Source: Polytrichum commune
Taxonomy: Eukaryota > Streptophyta > Polytrichopsida > Polytrichales > Polytrichaceae
Assembly (NCBI GenBank): GCA_950295325.1
Contig: OX485804.1
Location: forward strand, 9,300,001-9,364,000
DNA: 64,000 nt
Direction of reading: 5' to 3'
The notes beneath the pieces are model-generated. The model was not told the origin of the DNA. It worked only from the letters and a program-made list of their open reading frames with translations, and made no database searches. Positions 1 through 11,895 of this stretch are shown one piece after another. The position numbers were made by a program, and so were the translations under genes. Positions within the stretch are counted from its first letter, which is position 1; each line of letters opens with the position of its first letter.

Positions 1-190
1 AGCATAGGAGGTAGTTGTTGACCACCTAGCAAGTTTTCCATCAAGTAGAGAGGAGATTTCACAACCGGAAGTCAAACCGTTGATCGCTTCCTTGAGATTT
101 GGGTATCTCTCCACCATCATCCGGTAGTTTAAGGTCGTCTCTGAGCCTTCACCCGTAAGTAGTAGCCAGCTCTCCCCGTTCATTGAACGA
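1..190 (-). repeat. tRNA-derived SINE copy, cut by the window edge
   Basis: Read on the minus strand, this block aligns closely with the SINE at 36975-37230. Shared blocks include ACCCAAATCT, TGAAATCT and TCTCTACTTGA, in the same order and at similar spacing. The internal pol III box B of the other copy (GGTTCGATTCC) appears here as GGTTTGACTTCC at 78-67. The stretch is also open in one frame from 183 to the window edge, but the match to a non-coding repeat makes a coding role unlikely. The 3' end lies outside the window. Confidence 0.6.
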
Positions 191-1850
191 CACGTACGGT
201 ATGTGTGTACTCGACAAACTGAGTGTTGAGCTTTGTTTCTATTGTTGGAATGGTTGAAAGCATGCGAATCCTTGTTCACGAGATCAACGAGGATTCCAAT
301 GCACTTACAAAGCACGTCGTTTGGATATCGTGTGGAAGAGTTATGGGGGTTTGAAATTGCGGTTGTAAGAGATCTAAGACCGACACTTATACCAGATAGT
401 CAGAGGGTTTTGTAGTCTTGTCACCAATGTATACATGATATGTGAGGTTTCTAGGTGTTGGTTTTAGGTTAGGTGTTAGTTTTGGGTATACATACCCAAA
501 CGTTTGATAGAGTGTGGTTCACATTATTCATCATCTTTTTCCTTCTTTTTTTGGTAGAAATTGATACATTCTTCAATATCATCAACCGACACAATCACTT
601 GGATGCAATGAATGTTAGAATTGTATCATTTTTTTAATGGTCCTTTTTTGTTTTTGGATAGCATTTGGGAAAATATATGTATCTTGCAAGAACTTTCATG
701 CCATACATAAAACTATCCTATTATCAACATGGTTCATACTTGTATAGATCCAATAATAAATTGGGTAAACAAAGATTCTATGATCTCGACATATCCACAA
801 AATATCAAAATTTGACTAGTATTACAGTTTTGATACCCATGAGTAGGATCCTTGATATTGTTATTGATGTTGATTATAGATACCCATCCACCCACCTACA
901 TACCAGTCCAATATTAGTGGCAACTACGTGACACTTGATGCTACACGACAAGTCACAAAGACCGTTTTAATTAACATGTCGCACCAATTTTTTATGCCAC
1001 GCTAAATCAAATGTTTAGTGCACTTCTCAAGAGGTTCAAAGCTAGAAGTAAGCTCAAAGAAATCTCAAGTAGTGGAGTCTTCTCATTTATGGGAGCTTCT
1101 TCCACACAATTGCTCACAATTCACTAGCTTCACACTTGAACTTTCAACTTGATAGCTTCAACTATGCATGAGTTTACAAGGTTTAGAGGGTGTTTTAATG
1201 CATCTCATAAAACAAACAACATCGACAACAACAAACTTCTCAATAAATTTTCACAAACCCTCGGTTGAAATCCTAGGCTACCTCATGGAGGTCACTTAGG
1301 GAATACCACCATCTGTTGACCATTCCAACAAAGCAAAATGGAGTTGGATGACCTTGCCAATATCTTCAAGCAACTTGTTCGACAAGTGCTACCAAGTGGA
1401 CCATGGGGACCAACATACAAATGAGAAGATTCCCCTTGCTATCCAACATGCAAGTTGGAATGTGGCCGTCCTTGCATTTACCCATTTCAAATGTTGCATG
1501 AGTGACTTAGTGAACTTTATATCTTGAGTTTCTTGAGATCTTTGGGCAAACTTTGACTGATATGAATATGTTGCTATGAAAAACTTGTGCAAAATAAAAC
1601 AATCTTGGGTCCACAACAAACCCCAACATGTTTGTGAAAATAATCATGAAATTGCTCAAATGAAAGCCAATTTTTGGTTATAAAATGAAGAGATGGTCAA
1701 GCCCTTCTCTTGAATTGTGGCAACCACCAATTGTTAATTTATGGAAAAATTTAGTGCAAGTTTCCATGAAGAAGAAGGACCATTTTTTTTGGGGGGGGGG
1801 GGGGTCATTTAGTTGTTTTTGCCAACTTTGCCAGCACATGGAAGTGTGCC
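191..1850. other. Gene-less stretch
   Basis: There is no recognisable gene. The short open frames at 233-415, 665-931 and 1389-1619 show no family motif. The segment around 1120-1300 weakly resembles 32200-32360 (similar runs of 'ctttcaacttga' and 'aatcctaggcta'), so an old dispersed repeat is possible. A T8 run followed by a long G run lies at 1783-1804. Confidence 0.4.
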
Positions 1851-1956
1851 CTTAGGAATGTCGAGGGTTCAAACTATCAGTTTGTGGGTCCCAAGTCAAG
1901 GGGTTTTCAAGCATTCTTTGGCTTGTTGTGATTAATTCACATCTATTTAATAACAT

Positions 1957-1999
1957 CCCCAACCCCAACCCCAACCCCAACCTCAACCCCCCCCCTCCC
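1957..1999 (+). repeat. CCCCAA short tandem repeat
   Basis: Four consecutive CCCCAA units are followed by a degenerate unit and a nine-C run. On the minus strand this is (TTGGGG)n, a potential G-quadruplex. The unit is the ciliate-type telomere sequence, not the usual plant TTTAGGG, so it is best read as a microsatellite. Confidence 0.8.
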
Positions 2000-3159
2000 A
2001 TTTTACTTATTGTTGGTAACCCTCTTTTGATGTGTGTATATGTTGGGAGGGGGGTTATGGTCATCACGACGGTTACGGGGGCCCATGATGCAAGTGTCTC
2101 ATGCACAACACACAATGGCATGGATTTCTTTTATGGTGGCAAAGGTGTTATATGGAGTGTAGCCTTTCAGGTGCTAGATTTCAACGGTGATTCAGATGGC
2201 GCACATCCTAATCGTCTTGAGCATGTCGGCATAATTGTGTGTAATTTGACATGCATGGTTGATAGTGGATTTATCTAAATGTGGTTGTTCATTAGGTGGA
2301 TTCCTTTGACATTGCTATGGTCTTACCAGCTCAACCTCGTAGTTCACGTGATATCTGGGCTAAGGCCTTGAGTTTAGGCCACAACTCTTTGTACTAAAAT
2401 GGGCCTCCCACCAAGGGTTGTCTAGCCATGCATGAACAACGTGTTAATAATTTGCAATGTTAATGCTCAATAGTAATGATGCTTAGAATACAACCAAAAT
2501 CCCATCCTTCCCTCTACTAACCACTAAGATAGCCGACCCATTCCCAACCACCACCCCATTTTTTGTAGCTTAGGTTAACCTATTTTTATGCATGTCAATA
2601 TCAATCTAAGATCAACATTGACATGTCATGATCAAAATTTGAACTTAGCCAAATGTTAGTGGCTAAGTTGACAACTAGGTCTAGGTTGCAAGCACGTTTA
2701 GGTGCCATAATTATGGATTACATGAATCAAGCACTCTAACCAATTGGTGATCAAACAAAGGGTACCTACATCACAAGGATAAGTCAAAGAGAATATCTAC
2801 TTAGAAAATTCAAAGTAATTTGGTTATTGAGAAAAAATATTATGAAAAGAAAATGAAATGCTTCTCACATCTAATACTCTACACATGGATTTTGTTTTCT
2901 CTTGGATCATACTTAAATTTCATATATGGTAAAATGTTCTAACTGGTTACGAACGGGTCAGCTACAATAGATGCCATTACCCAAATAACAATATCAAACC
3001 AAGTCCATGTTAACATACTCTAGGACATCAAACCAATCCTTGCATGTATACATCCGATCGAGCCCTATGTAAAAACCTCACGAACATTCAATAAATCCTC
3101 AAGGCTACATGAACCAAGAGGGAGGAGGGTCTACATAACCTACGCTCGAGGGGACTAAC
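2000..3159. other. Gene-less stretch
   Basis: An open frame on the plus strand runs across the CCCCAA repeat (1928-2278) and its minus-strand shadow is also open. Both are produced by the low-complexity repeat and show no protein motif. Nothing else is recognisable. Confidence 0.4.
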
Positions 3160-3531
3160 GGAGTATGTGAATGCAAGATGAATGTAAAGTCTACATGGCA
3201 TCAAATGGATCATGTTTCATGGTCACTTGGATTATTTTCAAAAACCACCTCTTGGAGGTAGGCCTAACACAAAATTGAGAGACCATGGCACTCCGCACAC
3301 TCAAAACTGTTGATTTGTTCTATTTGTATCATGTCTAAGAACCCGCATGAATAGAAACTCATTGAAATAACGTTTGGTTGAGGGCCCAATCACATGTGAC
3401 TTCACACTACACTTGAGGGTCTGTGACCACATGACATGATTTTGGAGGTGTGTCGGGACGGCCTTTGGACACTTACTCAGGGCTCTCACAATTTAATGAT
3501 CACGGCTCTTGGCTTGTGTGTGAAGTGGCCC
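3160..3531 (+). mobile_element. Tourist-like MITE, copy 1
   Basis: This block is the reverse-oriented counterpart of 35035-35404. The end at 3500-3531 reads '...TGTGTGAAGTGGCCC' followed by TAA and matches the reversed start of the other copy (GGGCCACTTCACACAC). Interior blocks such as 'taggcctaacacaaaattg' and 'tttcaaaaaccacctcttgg' are shared in the opposite orientation. The left end is worn, so its boundary is approximate. There is no coding capacity. The TIR type and TAA/TTA target suit PIF/Harbinger-derived Tourist MITEs. Confidence 0.65.
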
Positions 3532-4478
3532 TAAGCTCGTGCAATTCCCTACAGAGTTTAGGTTGTTTTGGGTCTACCCTACAAATTTCTCGTGCAACTG
3601 GGTAAAGTATTTGGGCAGCCCAGAGAAAAAAAGTAAAAGTCAATGATTATTTTTGGGGTTCACTAATCAAGTACAACTTTGACCATCTCAAAATGACCAT
3701 CTATATATATATATGTATATGTTTTTTCCATTGTGTACCTATGATTTCGAAGAGTATGTATTTCTAAAATTATCAAAATCCCCACTTGGACACTCAAAAT
3801 ACATTTTCTAATACCCCAAAGAAAAACATTAACAATAAAAAAATAAAATTGACAAATGCTTGTCTTATAAGAGTTATAGGACAATGAACATTCTTATTTA
3901 TTTTATGATAGGAGGGGTGGGGGGGGGGTTCTTGCTGTAGTTGGTTGAGATTTTAGTGTTTCCAATATCAATTGGTTACACGTTGACATCTTTTGGTATT
4001 TATGTATTAAAATATGGCATATTCTATAAATAGATATAAATTGATCGGTAATTTCCCCAAAGTCTTGATTTTGACCCTCCTACTAGAATGTGGAGAGCCG
4101 TGGACATAGGTTATTAGACTTCCATGTATTTGCTAAAGCAATTTTATTGAATATTGGTTTTAAGAGGAGGAAGGTTTAAGCTCGAGGATGAAATTAGTAG
4201 GTGGACCCAAATTTGAGAAGATGAGAGTAGCTAGTTGGCACATACAAACCCTACCCCATCAAATTTTGTCTACATTTGGGCGGGTTTGTCCTTATTCCCA
4301 TTAGAATTTGGTGGGCACGCGGCCTACATGGAATCTCACCCTAAGGCTTTACCCCCTCCCCCCAAAAAAAAATTAAAATTAAAAGAATGTGGAAAATTTA
4401 GTCTAGAATGGTTATTAGGACTTGAACACACAGTCTTATACACATGTCTTTTGGTGTTTGTTCTCAAAGCCATACCAA
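3532..4478. other. Gene-less stretch
   Basis: AT-rich sequence with an (AT)n run near 3705-3720, a G run near 3920, and no recognisable coding or structural feature. Confidence 0.4.
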
Positions 4479-4670
4479 AACCACCTATCACTCAAATACA
4501 CGTGTCCGATTATGGCAAGTAACTAAATTAGGCATGTCTACCTTACTACTAACAAAATACAAATACTGTTGTTTTTTTTGAGAGCAAGGCAAAAGAAAGG
4601 AACATGCTAAGGTGGATGTGCCTAATTCGGTTACTTATGTAAATTGGACACTCCTATTTGAGTGGTGTAT
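4479..4670. repeat. Inverted pair of a dispersed ~60-bp repeat
   Basis: 4479-4540 and 4606-4670 are inverted copies of one sequence, sharing 'cactcaaata', 'gtgtcc' and 'aattaggca' in order, around a ~65-bp loop. Single copies occur at 12486-12540 (plus) and 14938-15000 (minus). The layout suggests a small fold-back element with solitary arms elsewhere. Confidence 0.55.
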
Positions 4671-5017
4671 GCTTAGGTGTTCATCTAGGCATGGACACCA
4701 AAAAGAAGTGTGTCCAAAAGAGATTGGAGTAATGTGCTAAAAAATCATTAACCATTGTAGGTTGAATAGTCAACATAAATGGAGGGTTCTATGTGACCAT
4801 TTAATTAATGAGCACGGTAATATTCACTTTGACGATTAATAAGATACTCACATGAGCTTTGAAGATTGTGAGGAAAGTGGCTACGGCCTCAAACTATATT
4901 TGTTAACCGTTCATCCTGATTGTGTGTTTTATATCCTTGAAGAAGTAGGGTAGTCGGAAAAAAAAACAACCATTTAAAACCCAACTTGCACATGTAAATC
5001 TATAATCCAAAAAAAAA
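4671..5017. other. Gene-less stretch
   Basis: No recognisable feature apart from short A runs. Confidence 0.4.
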
Positions 5018-5141
5018 AATCTACAAGGAATGACACTTAATTTTGGGTTAACATTTAGTGTTGATGACACTATACCTTACTTTACAATTAGTATTGACCA
5101 AGACAATTAGAATTGGTGATACGAAATACCATATTTAGTGC
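5018..5141 (+). mobile_element. Right-end fragment of the ~400-bp MITE family
   Basis: This piece matches the last ~125 bp of the elements at 13555, 25507 and 43563. Shared blocks are 'caaggaatgaca', 'tttagtgttg.tgacacta', 'acaattagta' and a terminal 'atatttagtg'. The left two thirds of the element are missing. Confidence 0.6.
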
Positions 5142-5219
5142 AATTTTTAAAGAAAAAAAAAGGTTATGGAAATTGATAAATTTTTGAAATGGTAATGTTA
5201 ATTGCAACATACAATCAAT

Positions 5220-5440
5220 CTATAGGTTAACTCATAACCGCTCGTCTAAATGCTACTTCTTGGCTATGACAATTGCCAATACTCTTATGAGGATAATTAA
5301 TCACAAGCCGCCGCCACATAAACCTTAACTCTGTTTGCCTAAAAAAATGCAAATCTCATTTATGTTGGCATTACATGTACCCTAGTGAGTGGTTAAATGG
5401 ACGTGGTCGACTATGGATGCCTCGACCTGAAGGTTGAAAT
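5220..5440. repeat. Dispersed repeat with coding-like minus strand, copy 1
   Basis: This copy is similar over more than 200 bp and in the same orientation to 11670-11895. Both contain 'ctataggtt.a', 'cttggctatg', 'aatcacaag' and 'ctatggatgcctcga'. The minus-strand reading of the other copy is largely open, and the peptide similarity between copies suggests a former coding sequence. The family is not recognised. Confidence 0.5.
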
Positions 5441-5865
5441 GGCGAGATGGAACTGTGACTCAACCAAAACAAAAAAAATTGGTTATATAGAATAGAGTTA
5501 TCCATAAGAGGATGTGACACATACATTACTCATCACTAGGGTGGTGCTTCCCTAGCGTTGAGAATTTTGGGAACTTGTAAAGAATAATATCATACTTGTG
5601 ATGTTGGGTCATCCTTGCAAATTAATAGTACTCAATCTAAGTATTGTTCATTCCACATGGGCAAACCAACATACAAGGCTCAATTATTGGCTAGTCTATA
5701 GGGTCCACGTGAATTATTTATATTCCTAGGCCAACCACAATTGACCAACATCCGAGTCAATATTTAAGTACTGTGTTTGACATGCATAATCGCGACACAT
5801 ACATTCGTAGACTCCCACTAGCTTGCTCCATATAGCAAAGGGAGCAACTACGGTAGTACGTGTGA
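5441..5865. other. Gene-less stretch
   Basis: No recognisable gene or repeat. Confidence 0.35.
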
Positions 5866-6143
5866 TCTTATGTAGAGGTGACACACAAGGACAAAATCAC
5901 AAGTTTACACACGGACCAAAAGCTGTGACCATGAAAATTTATGGACCCTTGAAAATCATGCAAAGGCCATGTTGTGGGAAATAAATTCCATTTCGCAATT
6001 GATGGGCCCTCAAGCTTAGTATATTTTGAAAGTAGACCATGTTGAGGGACCGTGACATACACTATAGACACTCCAAAATTGTAGGTAAGGTAAGCCGTGT
6101 ATTTATGTAACTTCTTATATTTCACCTCATGGACTGTCACCAC
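5866..6143. mobile_element. MITE-like repeat related to 19930-20205
   Basis: The two blocks share 'cttgaaaatcat', 'atgggccct', 'aagcttagt', 'agtagaccatgttgaggga' and flanking positions in the same order, with a 'gctgtgaccatgaaaa' segment like the inner ends of the Tourist-like MITEs. An open frame on the minus strand has no family motif. Boundaries are approximate. Confidence 0.5.
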
Positions 6144-7776
6144 TAAAGGTCCAACCCTTTCTCATAGGGTAACACATATGGATCATATTTTTTTAAGATA
6201 ATCTCGCGAGGGTAAAAAGAACTTTGTGAGAGAAAACTTGTTGATTTCATTTTATAGTAATTTTCTCAAAATTTGTGATCTTAAATCAATAATGAAATAG
6301 TCCCTTACAGTATTTTCGATACATTTTTTGATCTCACAAGTAGTTCCATTTGTCGTTTATTCCTTTGGTAAGATGACTCCATAGAAGTGCAAACTGAATT
6401 TCATGAAGATTCCAAGTTAGTTCACGATTTTTTAACCAATATTACTAGATTTTCTACCGATTTCGTAAACCTTCTCAATTAGTTGATGTTTTTGCTAAAC
6501 CGACTTGACATGTGGCACACCTAAATTCATGATAGTGGACCTTTACCTCTAGCAACTTCTTGAATCTCCCAAACCAATTTCTTAAATCTTTTCACACTAT
6601 ATGGTTTTCGTATTTTCAACTTTCTCGTCTCGTTTCATATTCTTTGCCTTCTCGTAGTTGAATGAATCCTCTTCATTTTGTGTTTACATGGAACATTAAT
6701 GATGATGTACAAGCAATCATTGTAGATACGGTCCACGGTTGGATAAGAGAGGTCAATCAAAATTCTAGTAGAGTTAGTCATGGGGAGCGATTGTGAGAAT
6801 CTTATACATGATGTAGCGTTCTTTTTGAAATAAAGTTATAATCGATTTTGTGAAGTTGTGAATATGGGTGCCAACTCATGAAATTCTTCACAACATGTAG
6901 TGGAATTGGTTAAAAGTTGAAATTAATACAGTTGTCTATATAGTGAACGCGGTTCACGATTCCAATGAACTATATATATATATACACCTACATATATAGG
7001 AAGTTAAGATCATACATTGGATAACTAAGAGGTATGCTCATGAAGTGATAACTCCCTCTCTCTCTCCATGAACAAGAAGGTTGCTCACTTGAAACCAGAT
7101 TGATTTTAAATTCCAAGAAGCCAAAAAGCTACACCGTTTAAAGTATTTAGTGTCACTTCCTATCCAGTGTTGCGTCGTCCTCTAACTTTGTACTATATCT
7201 CTCGTTTTTCCTTTACCAACAAAGGCCAAATCGGTGGTTTGGACACTATAGAGCCATCGACATTCTGTATACTCGGTAGAAATCAATGCTAACAGTAAAA
7301 TGTTATATGCATAACTAATAAATCCCATAAACAAGATCGAAAGTGCATATGCGATAATTCCATCAACTGCACCCCCCCCTCCTTTCCTCTCCCTCCTCTC
7401 CTAAAGTTACTGCATGCATGGCGATTGCACGATACATCATGTGCCCAAGTCACTGCGTCCCATGCTAATACTTAAACAAAGTCAAATGGGCCTATTGATC
7501 GGGGCGTGTTATGTATCTATATATAGAGAGGGCCTTCAACTGTTTCAACACCATCCCCGGCCCGAAATGCTGAGGAATCGGGCTAAATCACGGCACGATC
7601 CGGGTGGCCATGCACCGTGGTCAAGGCCCCCGTGGCGGCCCCAAAACCTCCCTGCCAACAAATGGAAAGCTGTCCATGTTCGAGCTAAATTATAGTCGGA
7701 GGCGAGGGGAGGGGGGAGGCGAGGTTCAACTTGTCGGGGGCTCCATCATTCTAGGGCCCCCAATTATCCTGGGGCT
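6144..7776. other. Gene-less stretch
   Basis: No gene is recognised. The part from about 7370 is richer in G and C and holds C runs (7370-7382), a TATATATA block near 7520 and several overlapping open frames (7414-7822) without motif. These openings in several frames at once follow from base composition rather than coding. Confidence 0.35.
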
Positions 7777-7868
7777 GGGGCGAACCAACCCGTACACTGG
7801 TTCCTTGAAGGCAAGTGTTTAGGCATCTAGCAAGGAACGAGTGTATGGGTGGGTGGGTGGGTTCGCCC
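7777..7868. mobile_element. Small fold-back element, 92 bp
   Basis: The left arm GGGGCGAACCAACCCGT and following bases pairs with a right arm ending GGGTTCGCCC. 'ggttccttg' at 7800-7807 pairs with 'caaggaac' at 7831-7838, and GGGT has been multiplied in the right arm. The same sequence family makes the nested structure at 9336-9521. Confidence 0.7.
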
Positions 7869-9335
7869 AAATCTTATCCCGGAGGAGGGTGACTCACGAG
7901 ATTTTCGACTACGGGCCAGTTTCCGCCAACGATTGGCATTATGGCCACGGCTCTTCAGTGGGCATGATATCCATGCTTCTATTTCGATGGGACCGTGGAG
8001 AAGTCCATGGGACTGTAGCCCGAAGTCTTTCGGAGGGCACGAGTCTTGAGTGTATACTCGAGATTCCGTCAAGCTTACTTTCAGGAGTTGTCCCCAGGGA
8101 AAAAATCCTTCACAGTCCCGGCCAACATTAAAGATGTTATGGGTTGTGGTCCAAAACTACTACCCTCAAGTAAACATGAAGCGGGGGTGGTGGTGGTGGT
8201 GGTGGTGGTGGGGGGGCGCTGTGACATTCTCAACCAATGAGAATGCATATTAATTTTCAAGAATTGTGGTCTAACGGCTTTCATATAGCATGCCCTAACT
8301 TACATACGATGGTAAGTGTATGGGAAGGAGTTTTTGGGCATAATTGGTCGAGACCCTAGTGTTTCTAAAACCAACCGGTGGTTAAATGTTGACATCTTTC
8401 GAGTTTTCTTTTATCAAATTGAGGAAGATTATGTTGATGACAACTCGCAACGGAACGGTAGCCTTCAATTTGAACCGGTCATTTCTCGAACTCAACCATG
8501 TCATCCATAACTAACTAGCGGTTGGTTCTCCATGTTCATCAACGGGAGAGTTCATAAAGCCAGCCTCCACCGACGCGAGACATCCAATTAAGCCCTCTCT
8601 GACGAGAGACTGATCACACCAGCCACTTCAGACACCATTCGTCGACACCTCCTCCTACTAGAATCATGTGAGAAGTGGTGGACCAACATGTAGACCTAAA
8701 TCTTAACATAATCCCCAGCAATTTCACGGTGGGAGTGAAACCGGGGCATGGGGGAGGCTCTTCTGACAAGGCCAAGAGCCAGCCCCATCCTTTTGGGTGT
8801 TGAGGCGTAGGGGGGGGTAGGGACGGCTAAGGTTAGCCATGGGTAGTTAAATATTGAATAATTCGGGTGGCTAATTAATTAAGGGGCTGGTGGTCTGTAG
8901 TATGAATATTGTACACTAGGGGGCAGCGGCTGGCTAGCTGGCTAGCTAGGTCTCCTCCATCTATCTATATATCTATCTATGTATCAGCAGTCAGCTAGCT
9001 GAAATGTAGGCTACTTAGCTGGAGTAGGGTGCCTTTATTGAGTAATGGTGGAGGGGAGGAATGTTTTTGGCCCTCCTTTATAGGACAAGGAATCAAAGGG
9101 CCTATGCCCTTCCTCTTTTCGAGGTCTACATGACCCAATGACTTATACCTGCCTGCCTTGCCTGCCTGCCTCCCTTTTGGCCTCAAAGCATGGCCCAACG
9201 GCCACCACCTCCCCCCTTAATCACCTCCCTACAAACAACCACTAAAAGCTACTCCCCCCCCCCCTCCTTACTTAACCTTCTTCTTACCCTCTTCCTCCCC
9301 CCCCACCTCAAAATGTGGGTAACCACTTGTTGATT
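7869..9335. other. Gene-less, simple-repeat-rich stretch
   Basis: The stretch contains a (GGT)8-like microsatellite (8185-8210), (GGCT/AGCT) runs near 8935-8950, a CTAT run near 8960 and long C runs near 9255 and 9296. Open frames occur on both strands (7841-8131, 8081-8284, 8995-9198) but carry no protein motif. Confidence 0.4.
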
Positions 9336-9521
9336 GGGGCGAACCAACCCATTCACTCGTTCCTTGTTGCATGCCTAAACCCGGCTAGGGCGAACCGACC
9401 TTTACATTGGTTCCTTGGAGGCAAGGGTTTAGGCATCCAACAAGGAACGAGTGTGTCGTTGGTTTGCCTAAATCCCTAAATCCTTGCCTTCAAGGAACCA
9501 TTGTACAGGTGGGTTCGCCCC
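9336..9521. mobile_element. Fold-back element nested in its own kind
   Basis: An outer pair (GGGGCGAACCAACCC at 9336 and GGGTTCGCCCC ending at 9521) encloses an inner fold-back of the same family (AGGGCGAACCGACC from 9387 to about 9469). Both contain the 'ggttccttg...caaggaac' core seen at 7777-7868. The simplest reading is insertion of one copy into another. A (TTC)n microsatellite follows at 9524. Confidence 0.65.
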
Positions 9522-9640
9522 ATTCTTCTTCTTCTTCTTCTTCTTTGCCACCCCATATTGTCGCATGTTCGAGGGGAGGGAGGGAGGGGAGGAGCGGGGC
9601 GGAGCAGCGGACCCTATGAACGAGGATATATGATTGCTTA

Positions 9641-10196
9641 GGGGTTGCTTACACCATGGTCCATGAAGTGGTCCTAAGGCCCTATAAAATTTGTGATTGG
9701 TTGTTGAACTTGTCCCAAGATCACTTCGGTTTACACCAAGGAAAAAATGTCAAGGTGACCATGGAGTTTGAGGTCCCCAAAAGACATAGTTTAAGGCCTA
9801 CATAATACAAGTTTTGTGGTGGGAGAGGCAAAAATTGTGCTCTAGTACAAAAAAGGCAAGGGCCCATGGCAAATAAATAATATTATAATAATTTTTTTGG
9901 GGGGGGGGGGCAAGAGAAGGCGAAAACAAGAGAAGACAAGAGGATGGTCAAACTTGAACTATCTTTCAAAAATGCCCTTTTTGGACTTTTAAAAAAAAAA
10001 ATTGCACATTCATTTTTTGGTGCATGGTCATTCCTCTTGGTCCACATTCAATTTACACCTAGTGAGGGGCCCAAAGGCTTTGCAAATTGATTTTTTTTAA
10101 AGAAATCATATTATGAAAGTTGGACCATGAAGTCGGACCATGGGAAAAGGCCATTTTCCATGGTCTGACTTCATGGTCCATGGTGTAAACTGGCCT
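9641..10196. mobile_element. Tourist-like MITE, 556 bp
   Basis: The left end reads GGGGTTGCTTACACCATGG. The right end, reversed, reads AGGCCAGTTTACACCATGG and continues with matching 'ccatgaagt'. TTA is present directly outside both ends (9638-9640 and 10197-10199), the target duplication expected for PIF/Harbinger-type insertions. The interior has homopolymer runs, and the open frames just past the element show no transposase motif. A second inner copy of 'accatgaagt.ggacca' lies at 10130-10141. Confidence 0.75.
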
Positions 10197-11669
10197 TTAG
10201 TTACACATGAAGGGGAGGAGGCCACACGTGTTCAAAAACGTCGGTTTCGAAACATAATCTAATAAGCCAAGGTAAAAGTAATTTTAGCCTTGACATATGC
10301 CTAACTTTGAGGAGCTTTTGTTTCAAAGTTGGTGCCTCTCTTTTTTGGTAAAAACCGTCCGTTTTCAAGTGGAGGTCACACACGCCCAAAACCAGAGGTT
10401 TTCACAAAAAGTTGTCTCAGACCATAGAGGTGAAACAATATGTTTTGAAGCTTTAGACCACACTACTACATGTGCAAGTGAGCCGCCGTTTTTGTTAGTT
10501 TAGTGGCACCCTGCCTCAAAGATGACTACTTTACAAAAAGATCACAATACTAATTTAAAACATCTATGTCTTCTTGTTAGCTCCCAAAATGATGGGCCGT
10601 GCTTTTCCCCCATTATTTTTCAAGAGCTAGTAATCTAGTGGGAAGGCAAACCCATGTTCCAACTGCCTGTTCAATAAATAATCAACTTTTTATTAGCTCC
10701 CGGATGCTAGAAAGGTGGCATTGGTGGGTGAAACCAATAATTTCATACCTTGTGTGCCTCCCCTTCATTGCCGATCGTAAACGGAGGTTTTAAGCCTTGT
10801 GACAAAAACCATTGTCTTGGATTAGAGTTGAAAATGAACGTTTACACTCAATACAAGAGGGATTGACATTGAATCCAAGCTCCTTAAAACTAGGTAGATG
10901 TCAAGGCTGAAATTCTTGTACCTTAGCTTACCAAAGTCCATTTCAAAATTGAGTTAAAAAATAACTTGTTCAAGTTCAAGACTTTAGGCAAATCACCGAT
11001 TGTTTTAGAAGAATCTTTGGAATGTACCTTACATTGATGAAAGGAAACCAAAAGATGTCAACATGGAACCGGTCGGACTTGGAAACATTTGGATCTCGAT
11101 TGATTTTGTCTAAAATCTTCCCAAACACTGGGCCACAGCCTCGGGTGGATTTTGTTGCCTAAAGGTTTTAGAATGCCAGTAGAGCATTGAAGGACTTGCC
11201 ACATGAACTAACTCGTTCACATGGGTATAGAAATAAAGCAAGAGTAGAGGAAAAAAAACAAAAAACATGGTCCTAAAATAGAATGCTTTTCAAAAGAATT
11301 GCTTCATTAAAATGACACGTGCAATCTAGACCCCTCGTAGATTGGGTTGTGGCAAAACACACACACACACTCTCATGGTGCTGCATTGTTGTCGAAATGT
11401 TCTGTTGTAGATCATGTTTCATGTATGTTGTGAGAATATTTTACACTTGCATAGTTAACAAGAGCTTTCGGAAAAGGTCCTTGTTAGTATAATCACTAAG
11501 GTTGAGGCACCTATAACCTATAAAAGAAGAGGGTGTGCATCCATTTAGGAGGAGCAATAGTGGAGAATTATTTTTCTTGTGAAGAGAAATAAATTCTAAG
11601 GAGAATGAAAAAGAAAATATTGAATATGGAAATTGTTGCAAATTTGAACGAGGCAAAGTTCGGGTGACA
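10197..11669. other. Gene-less stretch
   Basis: Open frames at 10297-10503 (plus) and 11441-11701 (minus) have no recognised motif. A segment at 11040-11150 resembles the interior of the TIR element at 20908-21392 ('gaaccggtcggactt', 'gatctcgattgatt'), so a decayed relative may be present. (CA)n lies at 11358. Confidence 0.4.
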
Positions 11670-11895
11670 CATAGTTGATCTATAGGTTGACCCATAACCA
11701 CTCATCCAAATGCTAGTGCTTGGCTATGGCAGTTGTCGAAACTCTTGTGAGGTAATCAATCACAAGTTGTCATCGCATAAACTTTAATTCCGTTTCACCT
11801 AAAAACCTATAGATCTCATTCATGTCGGCATTACAAGACCCTAGTGAGCGGTGAAATGGACTTTGGTCAATTATGGATGCCTCGATCTTACAATG
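11670..11895. repeat. Dispersed repeat with coding-like minus strand, copy 2
   Basis: This is the partner of 5220-5440. On the minus strand one frame is open over most of the repeat from 11895 downward, broken by two or three stops. Its peptide keeps recognisable similarity to the same frame of the other copy (for example a shared start EAS-I-D and an N-NEI--FLG block). Protein family unknown; it is probably a worn transposon gene. Confidence 0.45.

Noticed and set aside
1..183. Open minus frame reaching the window edge, first read as an exon
   Set aside because: The nucleotide match to the SINE at 36975-37230 explains it better than coding.
1957..1999. Telomere-type repeat
   Set aside because: Only four units, of ciliate rather than plant type, inside the chromosome; a microsatellite is simpler.
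1928..2278. 116-codon open frame on the plus strand
   Set aside because: It reads through the CCCCAA repeat and C runs (an NPNPNPNP peptide). The opposite strand is open too, which is typical of simple repeats.
8046..8284. Overlapping open frames on both strands
   Set aside because: They are caused by the (GGT)n microsatellite (poly-Val, poly-Trp or poly-Thr, depending on frame).
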